Positions 17,029 to 25,855 are shown, numbered from the stretch's first letter. The stretch is DNA of 64,000 nucleotides from Streptantibioticus rubrisoli (GCF_024436055.1 NZ_JANFNH010000031.1:1-64000); one strand, 5' to 3'. Made by a program: numbers and translations. The notes: a model not told the origin generated them from the letters alone.

Positions 17029-17266
17029 CCAGCGGCGCTGACCGCGCTCCCGGCCGCCGCCGACCCGCTCTGTCCTCCGGCATCCCGGCCCCCTCCCCGT
17101 GACCCTGTCCCCGTCTGCGCGGCCTGTCCCCGATCACCTGCTGCCTGGCCTGCATAGACGCGCGACAGCCCCGACGGACAATCGGATCATCCGCTCACTA
17201 TGGTCTCCATCCATTCGCCGCAATCGCGTGAAGGACCTTCCGACGCGCTCTTCCTCCCGTCGTCGC

Positions 17267-17386
17267 ATGGACTTGATCGTCTTCACGGTCATCCTGGCCA
17301 CCGGCGTACTGCTGACCGCCATCGGTGTCTCAGCGAACTCCCTGGCCACGATCAGCGTCGCTCTCACCGGCCTGTACAGCGCCTGA
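17267..17386 (+). CDS. Small single-pass membrane protein
   Basis: A 39-residue frame, MDLIVFTVILATGVLLTAIG then VSANSLATISVALTGLYSA. It is almost wholly apolar and would form one or two membrane helices with no charged tail. GC-rich third positions are kept and the ATG is preceded by purine-poor DNA, so the start is not well supported. I do not know a function. It lies between the decayed coiled-coil gene, which runs the other way, and an IS1182 relic. Confidence 0.4.
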   Translation: MDLIVFTVILATGVLLTAIGVSANSLATISVALTGLYSA

Positions 17387-17599
17387 CAGGGGCCAACCAC
17401 GTACCGACCGTGCTGTTCGACTGGGACGGGTACGCCCGCCCCCACCCCCGCGGGAACCGCAGTGTTGGTGAGGTGCGGGAGGGTTTGCGCTACGGCGTTT
17501 CCGCAACAGGGTTCCATGACGCCTGCCGCTGGCGGCAGGCCCGCGCCCGGCAGCGGTCCGAGCAGTACACCGCCGACTTCGACCGGTCTACCCTCTCAG

Positions 17600-18055
17600 G
17601 ACGAGGCTGAGCACAAGTACGCCCTGGCGCAGGTCAAGCGCAAGCGTGGGACTGCGGGAACAGGCCGACGAGCGCGTCGGGATGGCAGCGGCGGAAGCGG
17701 TGATCGAGCGGAAGTCGGGGGCCTGGTCGGTGGCCAGGAACCCGAACGCGACGTCGTCGACGCACCTGCGCTCGATCGCCCGGGAGGAACGCACGCCAGT
17801 GGTGTAGCCGTAGATCAGCAGGCGCACCATCAACCTGGGGTCGTAGGGCGGGTAGCCGCGCTTCCCCCGGTAGTCGGCCAGGATCGGCGCGAGGTCAAGG
17901 GTCTGGTCGACCAGCTCCGCGACAAACCGGGCCAGGTGGTCCTCGGGCAGCCAGCCATCCAGCGACGGCGGCGGCAGCAGGACCTAGTGCGGGTAGAACG
18001 CCCTGAACCGCCTACTCAACGCCGCAGGGCGTGCCTGCTGCCGCTTCGGCTCGAC
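17600..18055 (-). pseudogene. IS1182-family transposase, N-terminal fragment with nonsense codon
   Basis: Minus-strand reading from about 18050: FRAFYPH-stop-VLLPPPSLDGWLPEDHLARF, then LILADYRGKRGYPPYDPR-type sequence, MVRLLIYGYTTGVRSSRAIE and RRCVDDVAFGFLATDQAPDF, then a frame step into FRRCHPDALVGLFPQS. These are the consecutive N-terminal motifs of IS1182 transposases. The stop (TAG) sits where relatives have Gln (CAG). The DDE core is absent. Confidence 0.75.
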
Positions 18056-18388
18056 CGGCCCGACCTGGAACAGCCCATCCGATCACGCATACCAGTCGGA
18101 AGCGCGGGCGTTGAGTTGACAGAACAGACACCGATGAGACGGGCGACCAGTTCTCCAGAGTGCACGGATCTGATGGTCTCCCCTTGCGGGACGGTCCTTG
18201 CATCTCGCGCAGTAGCTCGACATGGTCAAGATGGGGCGCGTCGCTTCGGACGGCAAGAAGCTAGAGGCCAGAACGCCTCCAAGCAAGGGACCCACGTAGC
18301 CCGGCATCACCGCAGGCCATGGGCTGCTCCGTTGTTCTTTCGGCGCGTACTACCCCTTTGAGGTGCTCCGGCTGGAGACAGGGGACGG
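18056..18388. other. Gap without recognised gene
   Basis: No supported coding frame. It separates the IS1182 relic from the MarR gene and may hold the lost end of the insertion sequence; no clear terminal inverted repeat was found by eye. Confidence 0.35.
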
Positions 18389-18814
18389 TCAGCTGCGATC
18401 GCTGTGCCGGGCCAGCCGGTTGAGGAGGGCGACGGACTGCGCGAGCTGTTGCTGTTCGGCGGGGGACAGCTCTGCCCTGATGGCTTCGGCGAGCCAGTCG
18501 GCTCGGCGGCCGCGACGTGCCTGGAGTGCCTGCAGGCCCGGATCGGTCAGCATGACGAGGACTTTGCGCCTGTCGTCCGGGTGGGGCTTTTGGCGGACGA
18601 GGCCTCGTTCCACGAGTTGGCTGACGACCCGCGCAGCCGACTGGTGGCGGATCTGCTGCCGGGCCGCCAGCTCGCTGGTGGTCATGGGCCCTTCGCGGTC
18701 GAGGAAGCCCAGCACCGCGGCCTGCGCCTGCGGCATGGCATCGGTGGCCCGTGCGCGCCGCACCAGGTTTCCGACGACGGCTCGCAGGTCGCTCGCGATC
18801 TCCTGCTCGTTCAC
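18389..18814 (-). CDS. MarR-family transcriptional regulator
   Basis: A 141-residue winged helix-turn-helix protein. LRAVVGNLVRRARA is the first dimer helix; MTTSELAARQQIRHQSAARV and VSQLVERGLVRQKPHPDDRR are the recognition helix and wing, the latter with the conserved D-R-R. The GTG at 18814 is chosen because an ATG farther upstream would put the operator inside the gene. It is divergent from a metallo-hydrolase gene, with a long palindrome between them, the classic MarR arrangement in which a ligand or oxidant relieves repression. Confidence 0.9.
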   Translation of the reverse strand: MNEQEIASDLRAVVGNLVRRARATDAMPQAQAAVLGFLDREGPMTTSELAARQQIRHQSAARVVSQLVERGLVRQKPHPDDRRKVLVMLTDPGLQALQARRGRRADWLAEAIRAELSPAEQQQLAQSVALLNRLARHSDRS

Positions 18815-18840
18815 GGCATCACCGTACCCGCAGAACAGAC

Positions 18841-18870
18841 ATACAGCCATGCTGTACAGTCTGGCTGTAT
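18841..18870. promoter_or_regulatory. MarR operator palindrome
   Basis: ATACAGCCA (18841-18849) and TGGCTGTAT (18862-18870) are a perfect 9-bp inverted repeat. The 12-base centre contains a second palindrome, CTGTACAG (18852-18859). The site lies 20 bases before the metallo-hydrolase start and 27 bases before the MarR start. Confidence 0.85.
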
Positions 18871-18890
18871 AAATGGAGGGGAGACCAGTC

Positions 18891-19544
18891 ATGCAGATCA
18901 CCTCACTGGGGCACTCCTGCGTACGGCTGCAGCACCAGGGCTGCACCGTCGTCATCGACCCCGGCTGTTTCAGCGATCCGGACGCACTGGAGGGAGCCGA
19001 CGCGGTGCTCGTCACACATGAGCACGTAGACCACTTCGTCCCCGACCGGCTGCGGGAGGCTGGCGGCGACATCGACATTTGGACCAACCCGGCGGTCGCC
19101 CGCCACCTCGCTGACCTCGGCGGGCGCGTCCATACCGTCCGGCACGGTGACGCGTTCGACGTCGGCCCACTGGAATTCCACGTGTACGGGGAAAAGCACG
19201 CCACCATCCACCGCGACTTCGCCGAGTTCGACAACGTCGGCTTCCTGGTCGACGGAGTCTTCCACCCGGGCGACGCGCTCACCGTCCCGGAGGAGGAGGT
19301 GCGCACGCTCTTCGCGCCGGCCGGTGCGCCGTGGGTGAAACTGGCCGAGGTCGTCGACTACGTCAGGGAGGTCGGACCCGGCGAGGTCTTCCTCGTTCAC
19401 GACGCGGTGCTGAGCCCCCCGGCGCTGAGTGCCCACACTCAGATCCTGACCGGCTTGGTCGGCGGACCGCACGGCCCGGCCGTCCGCACCTGGTCCGCAG
19501 GCGACACAGTGGGCCTGTCCGGAGCCGGGGGCGCCTCGAGCTAG
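18891..19544 (+). CDS. MBL-fold metallo-hydrolase (UlaG-like)
   Basis: A 217-residue metallo-beta-lactamase-fold protein. The metal motif T-H43-E-H45-V-D47-H48 is intact, preceded by the MQITSLGHSCVRL strand typical of the UlaG/RNase Z-like branch. Later ligands are plausible at EKHATIHRDF, GVFHPGDAL and VHDAVLS. Such cytoplasmic enzymes cleave lactones, phosphodiesters or thioesters. The ATG follows GGAGGGGAG by eight bases. The adjacent MarR operator suggests induction by its substrate or a related compound. A strong terminator follows. Confidence 0.9.
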   Translation: MQITSLGHSCVRLQHQGCTVVIDPGCFSDPDALEGADAVLVTHEHVDHFVPDRLREAGGDIDIWTNPAVARHLADLGGRVHTVRHGDAFDVGPLEFHVYGEKHATIHRDFAEFDNVGFLVDGVFHPGDALTVPEEEVRTLFAPAGAPWVKLAEVVDYVREVGPGEVFLVHDAVLSPPALSAHTQILTGLVGGPHGPAVRTWSAGDTVGLSGAGGASS

Positions 19545-19568
19545 GCGGTTCCACGGATCTGACAGCGA

Positions 19569-19602
19569 CCGGGCCGAGGCGGAGGGAGATACCTCGGCCC
19601 GG
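19569..19602 (+). terminator. Terminator of the metallo-hydrolase gene
   Basis: CCGGGCCGAGG (19569-19579) and CCTCGGCCCGG (19592-19602) form a perfect 11-bp stem with a 12-base loop, 24 bases past the stop codon. Confidence 0.85.
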
Positions 19603-19830
19603 GAGGCAGCAGGGGAGAGGGCGCGCCTGCATGCGGCGCGGCTTCGCCTTCCCCTGTCGGGCTCGTAAAGTCCTCGCCGTGGGTGGGAGGGCGCGGGCAA
19701 GACCCTTCAGCGGTTCTGGCTACCGCCACGACAGCGAACGTCTGTTCCAACTAGTGCTGTGACCGCGCAAGTTCACCGGGTTGCTGGTTCGAGCGATTGG
19801 ATGGCGGTGACGTCCGTTCCGACCGCTGGA

Positions 19831-20142
19831 GTTGTGGTGGCACGGTCAGACATCCGACCCTGGGCGAACAAGAAAAAAGTCAAACTGTGCTTCACCCCGA
19901 CCTAGGCCCCCTGAGCCAGCCCGATCGAGGCGCACTTCAGGCCGCTGCGGCAGTTCACCCTGGCGAACTCGAACCATCGCAGCCACCCAGCGCAGACTCA
20001 GGCGCTGCATCGTTACCTGCGCTGGCGCAACGCCAACGCTCGCCACGCCGACGTTCTCGCCGCACAACGCCGAGAACGCGCGCGTATCCGCAGCGAGAAG
20101 GGTGTCCGCTGGAGCGGACAGCGTCTCTGCTCGGTGGCCTGA
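19831..20142 (+). pseudogene. IS630-family transposase, C-terminal fragment
   Basis: Reads RPWANKKKVKLCFTPT, stop, AP, stop, SPIEAHFRPLRQFTLANSNH, then YLRWRNANARHADVLAAQRR and ERARIRSEKGVRW. This is the end of an IS630 transposase, including the final catalytic Glu region (SPIEAHF). Two in-frame stop codons and the missing N-terminal two thirds make it inactive. The N-terminal half of an IS630 relic lies at 11041-11265 on the other strand; the two may or may not derive from one element. Confidence 0.8.
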
Positions 20143-20182
20143 CCGCTCAAATCTCAATTCGACGAAAATACAGGGCCGGGCG

Positions 20183-21319
20183 TCAGGCAGACTGCAGAGG
20201 CGGGGCCTGCCTTGTGATCGCGGCGGCCGGCAGCAGATTGTCCGGTTCGGCGCCAGGGTCTGCGGTGACGACGACTCCGGCCGACCGAAGGTCGAACCCG
20301 GTCGGCCAGACCGTGAGGTCGCTCGCCAGTGCCCCCTCCAGATTCGCCTGCCTCAAGTCTGCGCCGCTGAGGTCGCAGCCTCGAAGGTCGGCCAACCGCA
20401 GGTCCGCACCGGCGAACACGGCGTCATGAGCGCGTGCCTTGCGCAGGTTCGCCTCCCGCAGGTCCGCACGCGAGAAGTCCGCCTCCCGCACATCGGCCTT
20501 GACCAGGCGCGCGCCGCGCAGGTCCGCTTCGATGCAGCGGACCTGGCGGAGGATCGAGGTTCCGAGTTCGGCATGACGCAGGTTGGCGGCTATCAGTGAC
20601 GCCTTGCTCAAGTTGACCTGGTAGACACTTGCCGCCTCCAGGCACGCGCCGTCGAGGTTGACTCCTTGCAGCCACAGCCCGTCGCAGTCAGCTCTTCGCA
20701 GGTCGGTCATGCTGACGTTCAGCCAGTCCGGGCGTGGTTCCTGGCGCAGGACCCCGAGACACGTCAGCGCCGTCTGAGCATCCGCGGCGCGGGTCTCCAA
20801 CGGCCGCACCGAATTGATCGACACGTCCGTCGCCGGGGAGCCCGGCTCCCGCGGCGGCCAGGGCAGGTGCGTACGAAGATACGCCGCCATGATGGAGACG
20901 ACCGCCTCATGATCGCGGACGGAATGGTCGGCGATCCGCCACAGCGCGTAGATGCCCCCGATCCGTACGTCCAGCTTGTCGCTGCCGAGTTGGTCCACGG
21001 CCCGGCTGAAGCGATCGGTGACCTGTCCCTCCCGGGTCGCGTTCAAACCGTCCTGGCTGACGCGCACCTGGCGCCATGTCGCGTAGGCACCGAACAGCAC
21101 GACCGCGCCGCCCATGGCTTGCAGCAACGTGCCGCGCACGTTGTTCACCGCGTTCAACCGCTCCGCGGCGGCGATGTGGCCACCAGCGAGATCGTGGTCG
21201 ACCATCAGCCCCGGAAGAATCAGGAGCACAACGCCCAGCACGGCGAACAGGCCCAGTGCGGCCGTCGCGACGGCAACGGTGCGAGTCGGACGCGAGCGGC
21301 CACGAACGGATGCCCCCAT
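20183..21319 (-). CDS. Membrane-anchored pentapeptide-repeat protein
   Basis: A 378-residue protein. Two membrane helices lie near residues 13-37 and 62-83; a helical linker (VTDRFSRAVDQLGSDKLDVR, IGGIYALWRIA) follows. Residues about 205-345 are pentapeptide repeats of the A(D/N)LxxA type (ADLRGARLVKADVREADFSR and onward), which fold into a right-handed beta-helix. In Streptomyces this layout is common and its function is unknown; related soluble repeats mimic DNA or serve as scaffolds. The ATG start is chosen from the first charged-then-apolar segment. It is transcribed alone. Confidence 0.9.
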   Translation of the reverse strand: MGASVRGRSRPTRTVAVATAALGLFAVLGVVLLILPGLMVDHDLAGGHIAAAERLNAVNNVRGTLLQAMGGAVVLFGAYATWRQVRVSQDGLNATREGQVTDRFSRAVDQLGSDKLDVRIGGIYALWRIADHSVRDHEAVVSIMAAYLRTHLPWPPREPGSPATDVSINSVRPLETRAADAQTALTCLGVLRQEPRPDWLNVSMTDLRRADCDGLWLQGVNLDGACLEAASVYQVNLSKASLIAANLRHAELGTSILRQVRCIEADLRGARLVKADVREADFSRADLREANLRKARAHDAVFAGADLRLADLRGCDLSGADLRQANLEGALASDLTVWPTGFDLRSAGVVVTADPGAEPDNLLPAAAITRQAPPLQSA

Positions 21320-21750
21320 AGATATTGGATCTTAGGGCAGAGCTGAACCCGGTCAACCCACGCGGTCACAGCACTAGCCGCCATCTGGCGAGGGATAGCA
21401 CTCGAACTCGGCGAGTCCGCCCACCGCCTCCCGTGCTGCGGCTTTCGGCGATACGGCGCCGTACATGCTGCCGCTGCCGCGCGGTGCGCGGCCTCCCCGA
21501 GCCTCCGTGCTGCGTTGGATCCGGCTACTTGACCACATCATCTGCGGACCGGACGCGCCCCCGCCCGGGCCGTCGGCCAGAATGAGGGCGGCCGTGATCG
21601 GCTTGCCCACCGGTTCGCGGCGAACAGCGAAGCTCCGGCAGACGGCCATCACGATCTCCAGCACGGCGTGCTCGGCGAGGGCCCGGTAGACGCTGGCGAC
21701 GGATGGGCCCTCTGGTGGGCGGGGCTGGTGCTATGGGGCTTGCGGCGCGG
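21320..21750. other. Gap with an uncertain gene fragment
   Basis: On the minus strand 21374-21664 an open frame reads MLEIVMAVCRSFAVRREPVG then KPITAALILADGPGGGASG. It looks protein-like at the N-terminal side and upstream in the same frame (VYRALAEHAV), but no start, site or family is recognised. It may be the end of a broken gene. Confidence 0.3.
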
Positions 21751-22139
21751 TCATCGCAGGTGTGCGCCGAAGAAGTCCTCCAGGTGCCAGGTGGCGGTGA
21801 TGCGGCCGTCCTCAACGCGGTGGAACTCCACGGTCACCATCTCGATCCGACGGCCGGTGGGGGCCACGCCCAGGAACTCGCGACCTGGCGGCCCGTCAAG
21901 CGGCCCCGTACGGCGGCGAGTCTCCTGCGACGACGACTTCCTCGACCTGGTAGCGCAGGCCCTCGAATACCTTCGTGGAGCATGCGGATGAACTGCTTTT
22001 GGCCGTCGGCGCTGCCTGGGTTGCCGGGGACGGGCGGCTGGGGAGTTCGGCAGGGGACCAGGACCTCGTCGTGCAGCGCGGGATCGACGGTGTCGAATGC
22101 TTGATAGAAGCGTCGGGCTAGGTCTTCGGTACTGGTTAT
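21751..22139 (-). pseudogene. SnoaL-like ester cyclase, frameshifted and lacking a start codon
   Basis: The first part reads ITSTEDLARRFYQAFDTVDP and SADGQKQFIRMLHEG; the last part, in another frame, reads EFLGVAPTGRRIEMVTVEFH and RVEDGRITATWHLEDFFGAH before a TGA at 21751. Together they make a normal SnoaL-type protein of about 130 residues. At least two frame changes lie between about 21880 and 22000. The codon that should start it, six bases past AAGGA, is ATA (22137-22139), so the start has probably also mutated. Confidence 0.75.
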
Positions 22140-22157
22140 GGGTGTTCCTTGTGAAGG

Positions 22158-22451
22158 GTGGATAGTGCCGAGGGCGATGGCTCGGTGGGGACGGGCAGGG
22201 CAGTAGGACGCCTGGGCGGTGCTATCGAAGACGAACCGGAGGAGATGCATGTCTCCGCCGCGGGTCCCGGCTGCTATCGCCTGCGCGTCCGCGCTAGCGG
22301 CCCCGACCAGGGCGCCGAAGTCATCGGCCTCGACGTCGACGACGACCCGGTCGAGGAGTACCTCATCCAGCCCTGGCACGCACCCCAGGCACCGGAAACC
22401 CGCCACAAGATGAGCGACGCCCACGGAGCGGAAGTTCGCGCCCGAACGTAA
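22158..22451 (+). CDS. Fragment of a conserved Streptomyces protein, function unknown
   Basis: A 97-residue open frame. From about residue 27 it reads EPEEMHVSAAGPGCYRLRVR and VEEYLIQPWHAPQAPETRHK, a string found near the end of conserved actinomycete proteins of unknown function (CYRLRVRA...EPVEE-LIQ-WPAP). The first 26 residues do not look related and there is no clear ribosome-binding site, so this is more likely a 3' remnant than a full gene. Confidence 0.35.
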   Translation: MDSAEGDGSVGTGRAVGRLGGAIEDEPEEMHVSAAGPGCYRLRVRASGPDQGAEVIGLDVDDDPVEEYLIQPWHAPQAPETRHKMSDAHGAEVRART

Positions 22452-22587
22452 GCCCACGCGTCACGGTTTGCACGCACGACTGACGGTCGAGTTTCTGAGC
22501 CAGAAGACCCAAGAGAACCTGGCCGTCGAGAACCTGGCCGTCCCCGCCCCCTGCGGCCCAAGTTTCGCGAGTCCCTTGCTACCGTCC

Positions 22588-22631
22588 CCGAAGAACGGAT
22601 CGGCGCTGTAAGCGGCGGATCGGTTCTTCGG
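22588..22631. terminator. Hairpin between unknown fragment and HxlR gene
   Basis: CCGAAGAAC and GTTCTTCGG form a perfect outer 9-bp stem; GATC/GATC and GC pairs extend it inward across single mismatches. It sits 100 bases past the HxlR stop on the minus strand and can serve transcripts from either side. Confidence 0.65.
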
Positions 22632-22730
22632 TCTCATTCATAGCGGCCAGAGGGCGCTATTGGGTCAGGCCGAAGATCTGGCTCAGCAGGTCGTCCATCG
22701 CGTCGCGGATGTGCACCAGTTGCTGCCGCT

Positions 22731-23102
22731 CTATCCCGCGCTGCGCGGCGACAGCCGCCGTGTGATCCGGTCGAACAGCTCCGTCAGCGGCTCGCCGACG
22801 TCCCGGCCGAACTCGGTCAGCCCATAGGTGACCTGGGGCGGCGTCGTCGGCTCGACCTCCCGCCAGACCAGGCCGTCGTGGACCAGTGCGCGCAAGGTCT
22901 GGGCGAGCATCTTCTCGCTGATGCCCTGGATGCTCTCGCGCAGCTCGTAGAACCGAAGGTCGTTGCTCCGCAAGGAGATCAGCACCCAGATGCCCCACCT
23001 GCTGGTCACATGGTCGACCACATCGCGCGCGGGGCAGTCGGTGTGAAACACGTCATACCGCTGCCCCGCCTCGGCCTGTCTGTGCTGCACGCCTCCCGCC
23101 AT
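22731..23102 (-). CDS. HxlR-family transcriptional regulator
   Basis: A 123-residue winged helix-turn-helix protein. CPARDVVDHVTSRWGIWVLI is the family's first helix with its redox-capable Cys, followed by LRFYELRESIQGISEKMLAQ and LRALVHDGLVWREVEPTTPP. HxlR proteins respond to aldehydes, quinones or disulfide stress. The ATG at 23102 has no good ribosome-binding site; a GTG 12 bases downstream is an alternative. It is divergent from an NmrA-like gene and two direct-repeat sites lie between them. Confidence 0.9.
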   Translation of the reverse strand: MAGGVQHRQAEAGQRYDVFHTDCPARDVVDHVTSRWGIWVLISLRSNDLRFYELRESIQGISEKMLAQTLRALVHDGLVWREVEPTTPPQVTYGLTEFGRDVGEPLTELFDRITRRLSPRSAG

Positions 23103-23111
23103 GCCATGAGC

Positions 23112-23142
23112 TTACCTAAAGGTATGTCCTTACCGAAAGTTA
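23112..23142. promoter_or_regulatory. Direct-repeat operator for HxlR
   Basis: TTACCTAAAGGTA (23112-23124) and TTACCGAAAGTTA (23130-23142) are direct repeats 18 bases apart; the first is itself near-palindromic. TTAC-type sites in the divergent gap are typical of HxlR autoregulation. Confidence 0.7.
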
Positions 23143-23194
23143 GTCCACGCTCCTAGCGTGAAGTCCCCAGAGGACATCTGACAAGGAGCTGATC

Positions 23195-24034
23195 GTGATT
23201 GCGGTGACCGGGGCTACCGGGAATATCGGCCGACCGTTGACGCAGGCGTTGGTCGAGGCGGGTCAGCAGGTGACGGCGGTGTCACGGCACACGGCGGCGG
23301 TGCCGAAAGGCGTCCGCCACGTGGCGGCCGACCTGGCTAAACCGGCCAGCCTCAAGCCCGCGCTGGCCGGGGCGAAGGCGTTGTTCCTGCTGCTGTCGGG
23401 CGGCCTGCACGCCACTGGAGCCAACCCTGCCGACATCGTCAGCGAGGCTGCGGTCAGCGGGGTCCGCCGGGTCGTCCTGCTCTCCACGCTGGGCGTGGTG
23501 ACCAGGCCCTTCGGCCCAACGCGGATCGCGATGCGTGCGTTGGAGGACATGCTTCGGGAGTCCGGCCTGGAGTGGGTCATCCTGCGGCCGGGCGGCTTCG
23601 CCTCCAACGCCCTGTGGTGGGCCGAGTCCGTCCGCGCGCAACAGGTCGTCGCCGCGCCCTTCGGCGACGTGGGGGTGCCGATCATCGACCCGGCGGACAT
23701 CGCCGCGGTCGCGGCGGCCTGCTTGCTGGATGACCGGCACATTGGCGGCGTGTACGAGCTGACTGGCCCGGAGGTGATCACTCCGCGCCAGCAGACGGAG
23801 GCCATCGCCGCTGCGCTGGGTTCGCCGGTGAGGTTTCACGAACTCACCCGCGACGAGGCCAAGGCCGCCATGACCCGGAGCATGCCGGCGGAACTCGCCG
23901 ACGACACTCTGGACATCCTCGGTTCCCCGAGCCCGGCAGAGTTGCGCATCAGCCCGGACGTCCAGCGGGTCCTCGGCCGCGCCCCGCGCTCCTTCGCCGA
24001 CTGGGCCGCCCGCAATCTCGCCGCGTTCCGCTGA
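23195..24034 (+). CDS. NmrA/SDR-a5-like NAD(P)H-binding protein, probable quinone or azo reductase type
   Basis: A 279-residue Rossmann protein starting at GTG (MIAVTGATGNIGRPL), with the GATGNIG loop at residues 6-12 and the WVILRPGGFASNALWW motif near residue 130. These atypical SDRs bind NADPH and act as quinone reductases or redox-linked sensors. AAGGAG lies seven bases before the GTG. The HxlR regulator on the other strand commonly controls this gene type, as with quinone-response systems. A terminator follows at 24180. Confidence 0.9.
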   Translation: MIAVTGATGNIGRPLTQALVEAGQQVTAVSRHTAAVPKGVRHVAADLAKPASLKPALAGAKALFLLLSGGLHATGANPADIVSEAAVSGVRRVVLLSTLGVVTRPFGPTRIAMRALEDMLRESGLEWVILRPGGFASNALWWAESVRAQQVVAAPFGDVGVPIIDPADIAAVAAACLLDDRHIGGVYELTGPEVITPRQQTEAIAAALGSPVRFHELTRDEAKAAMTRSMPAELADDTLDILGSPSPAELRISPDVQRVLGRAPRSFADWAARNLAAFR

Positions 24035-24179
24035 GACTGCTCAGTGCCGCCGGAACTGCTCTTCGTGCTCGGCGATTCACTGCTGAACCGTCTAAGGGGG
24101 GCCAGCCACTGTCGGCGCAACTCGCCAGCAGAGATGGCGTGTTCGTTCTAGGTGATCGCCTGACACCCGCACCACCGTC

Positions 24180-24209
24180 GGTGGCCCCGGGCGCCTGTCG
24201 GGGGCCACC
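24180..24209. terminator. Terminator between NmrA and glyoxalase genes
   Basis: GGTGGCCCC (24180-24188) and GGGGCCACC (24201-24209) form a perfect 9-bp stem with a 12-base loop, between two convergent genes. Confidence 0.75.
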
Positions 24210-24341
24210 GCCGTAGCTTGGCACTCGCCCGCACGTCGTGAAGGGAGACACGTGAGCCGTCCCGAGCCGGTCGCAGCACGGGTGCGTTCCGATGTGCCCT
24301 GGGGGCTTAAGGCTCCCGCGGGAGCGGCTGTGCGCGTGGCG

Positions 24342-24740
24342 TCAGCGTGCGAACTTTTCGATGGCCTCCGGAGTGACGGGGGTGAAGAAGTTGACGAGGT
24401 TGCCGTCGGGGTCTCGGAACAGCAGCGACCGGTTGCCCCAGGGCATCGTGGTGGGCTTGTTGACGAAGTCGGTGACGAAGCCGGTCAGGTTCTGGTGAAC
24501 GCGGTCCACGTCGTCGACGAGGAACTCGGTGATCACGCTGTGGTTGTCTGCCGGGCGGGCAGAGCCCGGGGCGAACAGCGGGACGGTGCGGGCGCTGGCG
24601 ATCGCGAGGGTTGCGCCCGCGGTCTTGAGTTCGGCGAAGTCCTCGGTGGCCCACGTCGCCCGCGCCCCTGTGGCTCGCTCGTAGAAGTCGACGAGGCGTG
24701 CGACGTCGCTGGTGATGATGCGGATCGAGACGAAGTCCAT
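24342..24740 (-). CDS. Glyoxalase/bleomycin-resistance (VOC) family protein
   Basis: A 132-residue protein starting MDFVSIRIITSDVARLVDFY behind AAGGAG. It has two beta-alpha-beta-beta-beta modules of the vicinal oxygen chelate fold, ending in LLFRDPDGNLVNFFTPVTPE, which carries the usual DPDGN turn and a late metal-ligand position. The first metal ligand, often His, is Ser-Ile-Arg here, so metal-dependent catalysis is uncertain and it may be a binding protein. It is divergent from a WYL-domain regulator, the usual partner of this type. Confidence 0.88.
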   Translation of the reverse strand: MDFVSIRIITSDVARLVDFYERATGARATWATEDFAELKTAGATLAIASARTVPLFAPGSARPADNHSVITEFLVDDVDRVHQNLTGFVTDFVNKPTTMPWGNRSLLFRDPDGNLVNFFTPVTPEAIEKFAR

Positions 24741-24794
24741 GGGAATCTCCTTGGCTGTGCTGGAGGGTGCACGTCGCAGGCTAGGAGAAATAGT

Positions 24795-24809
24795 GGACAG
24801 AATCGGTCC
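24795..24809. promoter_or_regulatory. Candidate operator between VOC and WYL genes
   Basis: GGACAGAATCGGTCC has inverted outer GGAC/GTCC arms and lies 24 bases before the WYL regulator start. The site is short and the assignment weak. Confidence 0.35.
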
Positions 24810-24833
24810 TGTATCCCGCGCTAGGCTGCGGAC

Positions 24834-25823
24834 ATGCCTCGACCCACCGGCCGCGTGCTGACGCTCCTGGAGCTGCTGCAGTCCGGCGGCACCCGGACGG
24901 TGGCGGAACTCGCCGACCGTCTCGGCGTCGAAGGGCGCACTGTGCGGCGGTATGTGGACCAGCTGATCGACCTGGACGTGCCCGTGGAGTCGGTGCGCGG
25001 CCGCTACGGCGGGTACCGGCTGGCTCCCGGGTACCGCTTGCCTCCGCTCATGCTCAGCGACGACGAGGCGCTGGCCGTGCTGCTCGGCCTGGTTACGGGC
25101 CGCCGGGCAGGGCTGACGACGACGGAGCGCACGGCAAGTGAGACGGCGTCGGCGAAGATCAGGCGGGTACTGCCCAAGCACATCGCCCGCCGGCTCGACA
25201 CACTCCTGGAAGCCCTCGCCTTCACGGATCAGCCCGGCGAGTTGGACCACCCGGACGCTGGGGTCCTGCTCACCATCGCCGATGCGGTGCGTCACCGCCG
25301 ACCCGTCTCGATCCGCTACACCGACCGCGACGGACGGCGCAGCGAACGCACACTGCAGGCGTACGGGATCGTCGCCCATGCGGGCCGGTGGTACGTCACG
25401 GGCAAGGACGCCCAGCTCGGCGAGGACCGAACCTTCCGGCTCGATCGCATCGCAGACGCGCGGACCCTGCCCGGCTCATTCGAAGCGCCCCCGGGTCCCG
25501 CTCCAGCACAGCGCGTGTTGTCAGGATTCGCCACGGCCGAGTACCGGCATGAGGTGACCTTGCGGATCCACGGGACAGTTGAGCAGATTCGCGCGCACCT
25601 CCCCGCCAGCGTCGCGAGCCTGGAAGAGCACCAGCCTGCGCCCGCCCAGGACCCGGCGGCCGAGCGCTGGCTGCGCGTCGAGCTACGGGCGGAACGGCTC
25701 GACTGGTTGCCCCCGGTACTCGCCGCACTCGACCGGCCGTTCGTCATCGAGCGCCCCGATGAACTCCGCGACCTCGTCATCGCGCTCGCCGATCGCCTCA
25801 CGTCCTACGCCCGCCAAGCCTGA
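24834..25823 (+). CDS. WYL-domain (YafY-type) transcriptional regulator
   Basis: A 329-residue regulator. Residues 1-60 are a DeoR/HTH_11-type winged helix (VAELADRLGVEGRTVRRYVD); residues about 140-225 are the WYL domain, with VSIRYTDRDGRRSERTLQAY and AHAGRWYVTGKD (W-Y-V here), and a C-terminal WCX domain follows. WYL domains sense nucleotides or single-stranded DNA in studied cases. The length is normal and homology begins at this ATG. Divergent from the VOC gene, which it probably controls. Confidence 0.92.
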   Translation: MPRPTGRVLTLLELLQSGGTRTVAELADRLGVEGRTVRRYVDQLIDLDVPVESVRGRYGGYRLAPGYRLPPLMLSDDEALAVLLGLVTGRRAGLTTTERTASETASAKIRRVLPKHIARRLDTLLEALAFTDQPGELDHPDAGVLLTIADAVRHRRPVSIRYTDRDGRRSERTLQAYGIVAHAGRWYVTGKDAQLGEDRTFRLDRIADARTLPGSFEAPPGPAPAQRVLSGFATAEYRHEVTLRIHGTVEQIRAHLPASVASLEEHQPAPAQDPAAERWLRVELRAERLDWLPPVLAALDRPFVIERPDELRDLVIALADRLTSYARQA

Positions 25824-25855
25824 CAGCGAGGAACCAGTGTCATGAGACGGCACAG

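Noticed and set aside
24342-25379. 345-residue version of the glyoxalase-like protein
   Set aside because: The extra N-terminus is antisense to the WYL regulator; AAGGAG marks the shorter start at 24740.
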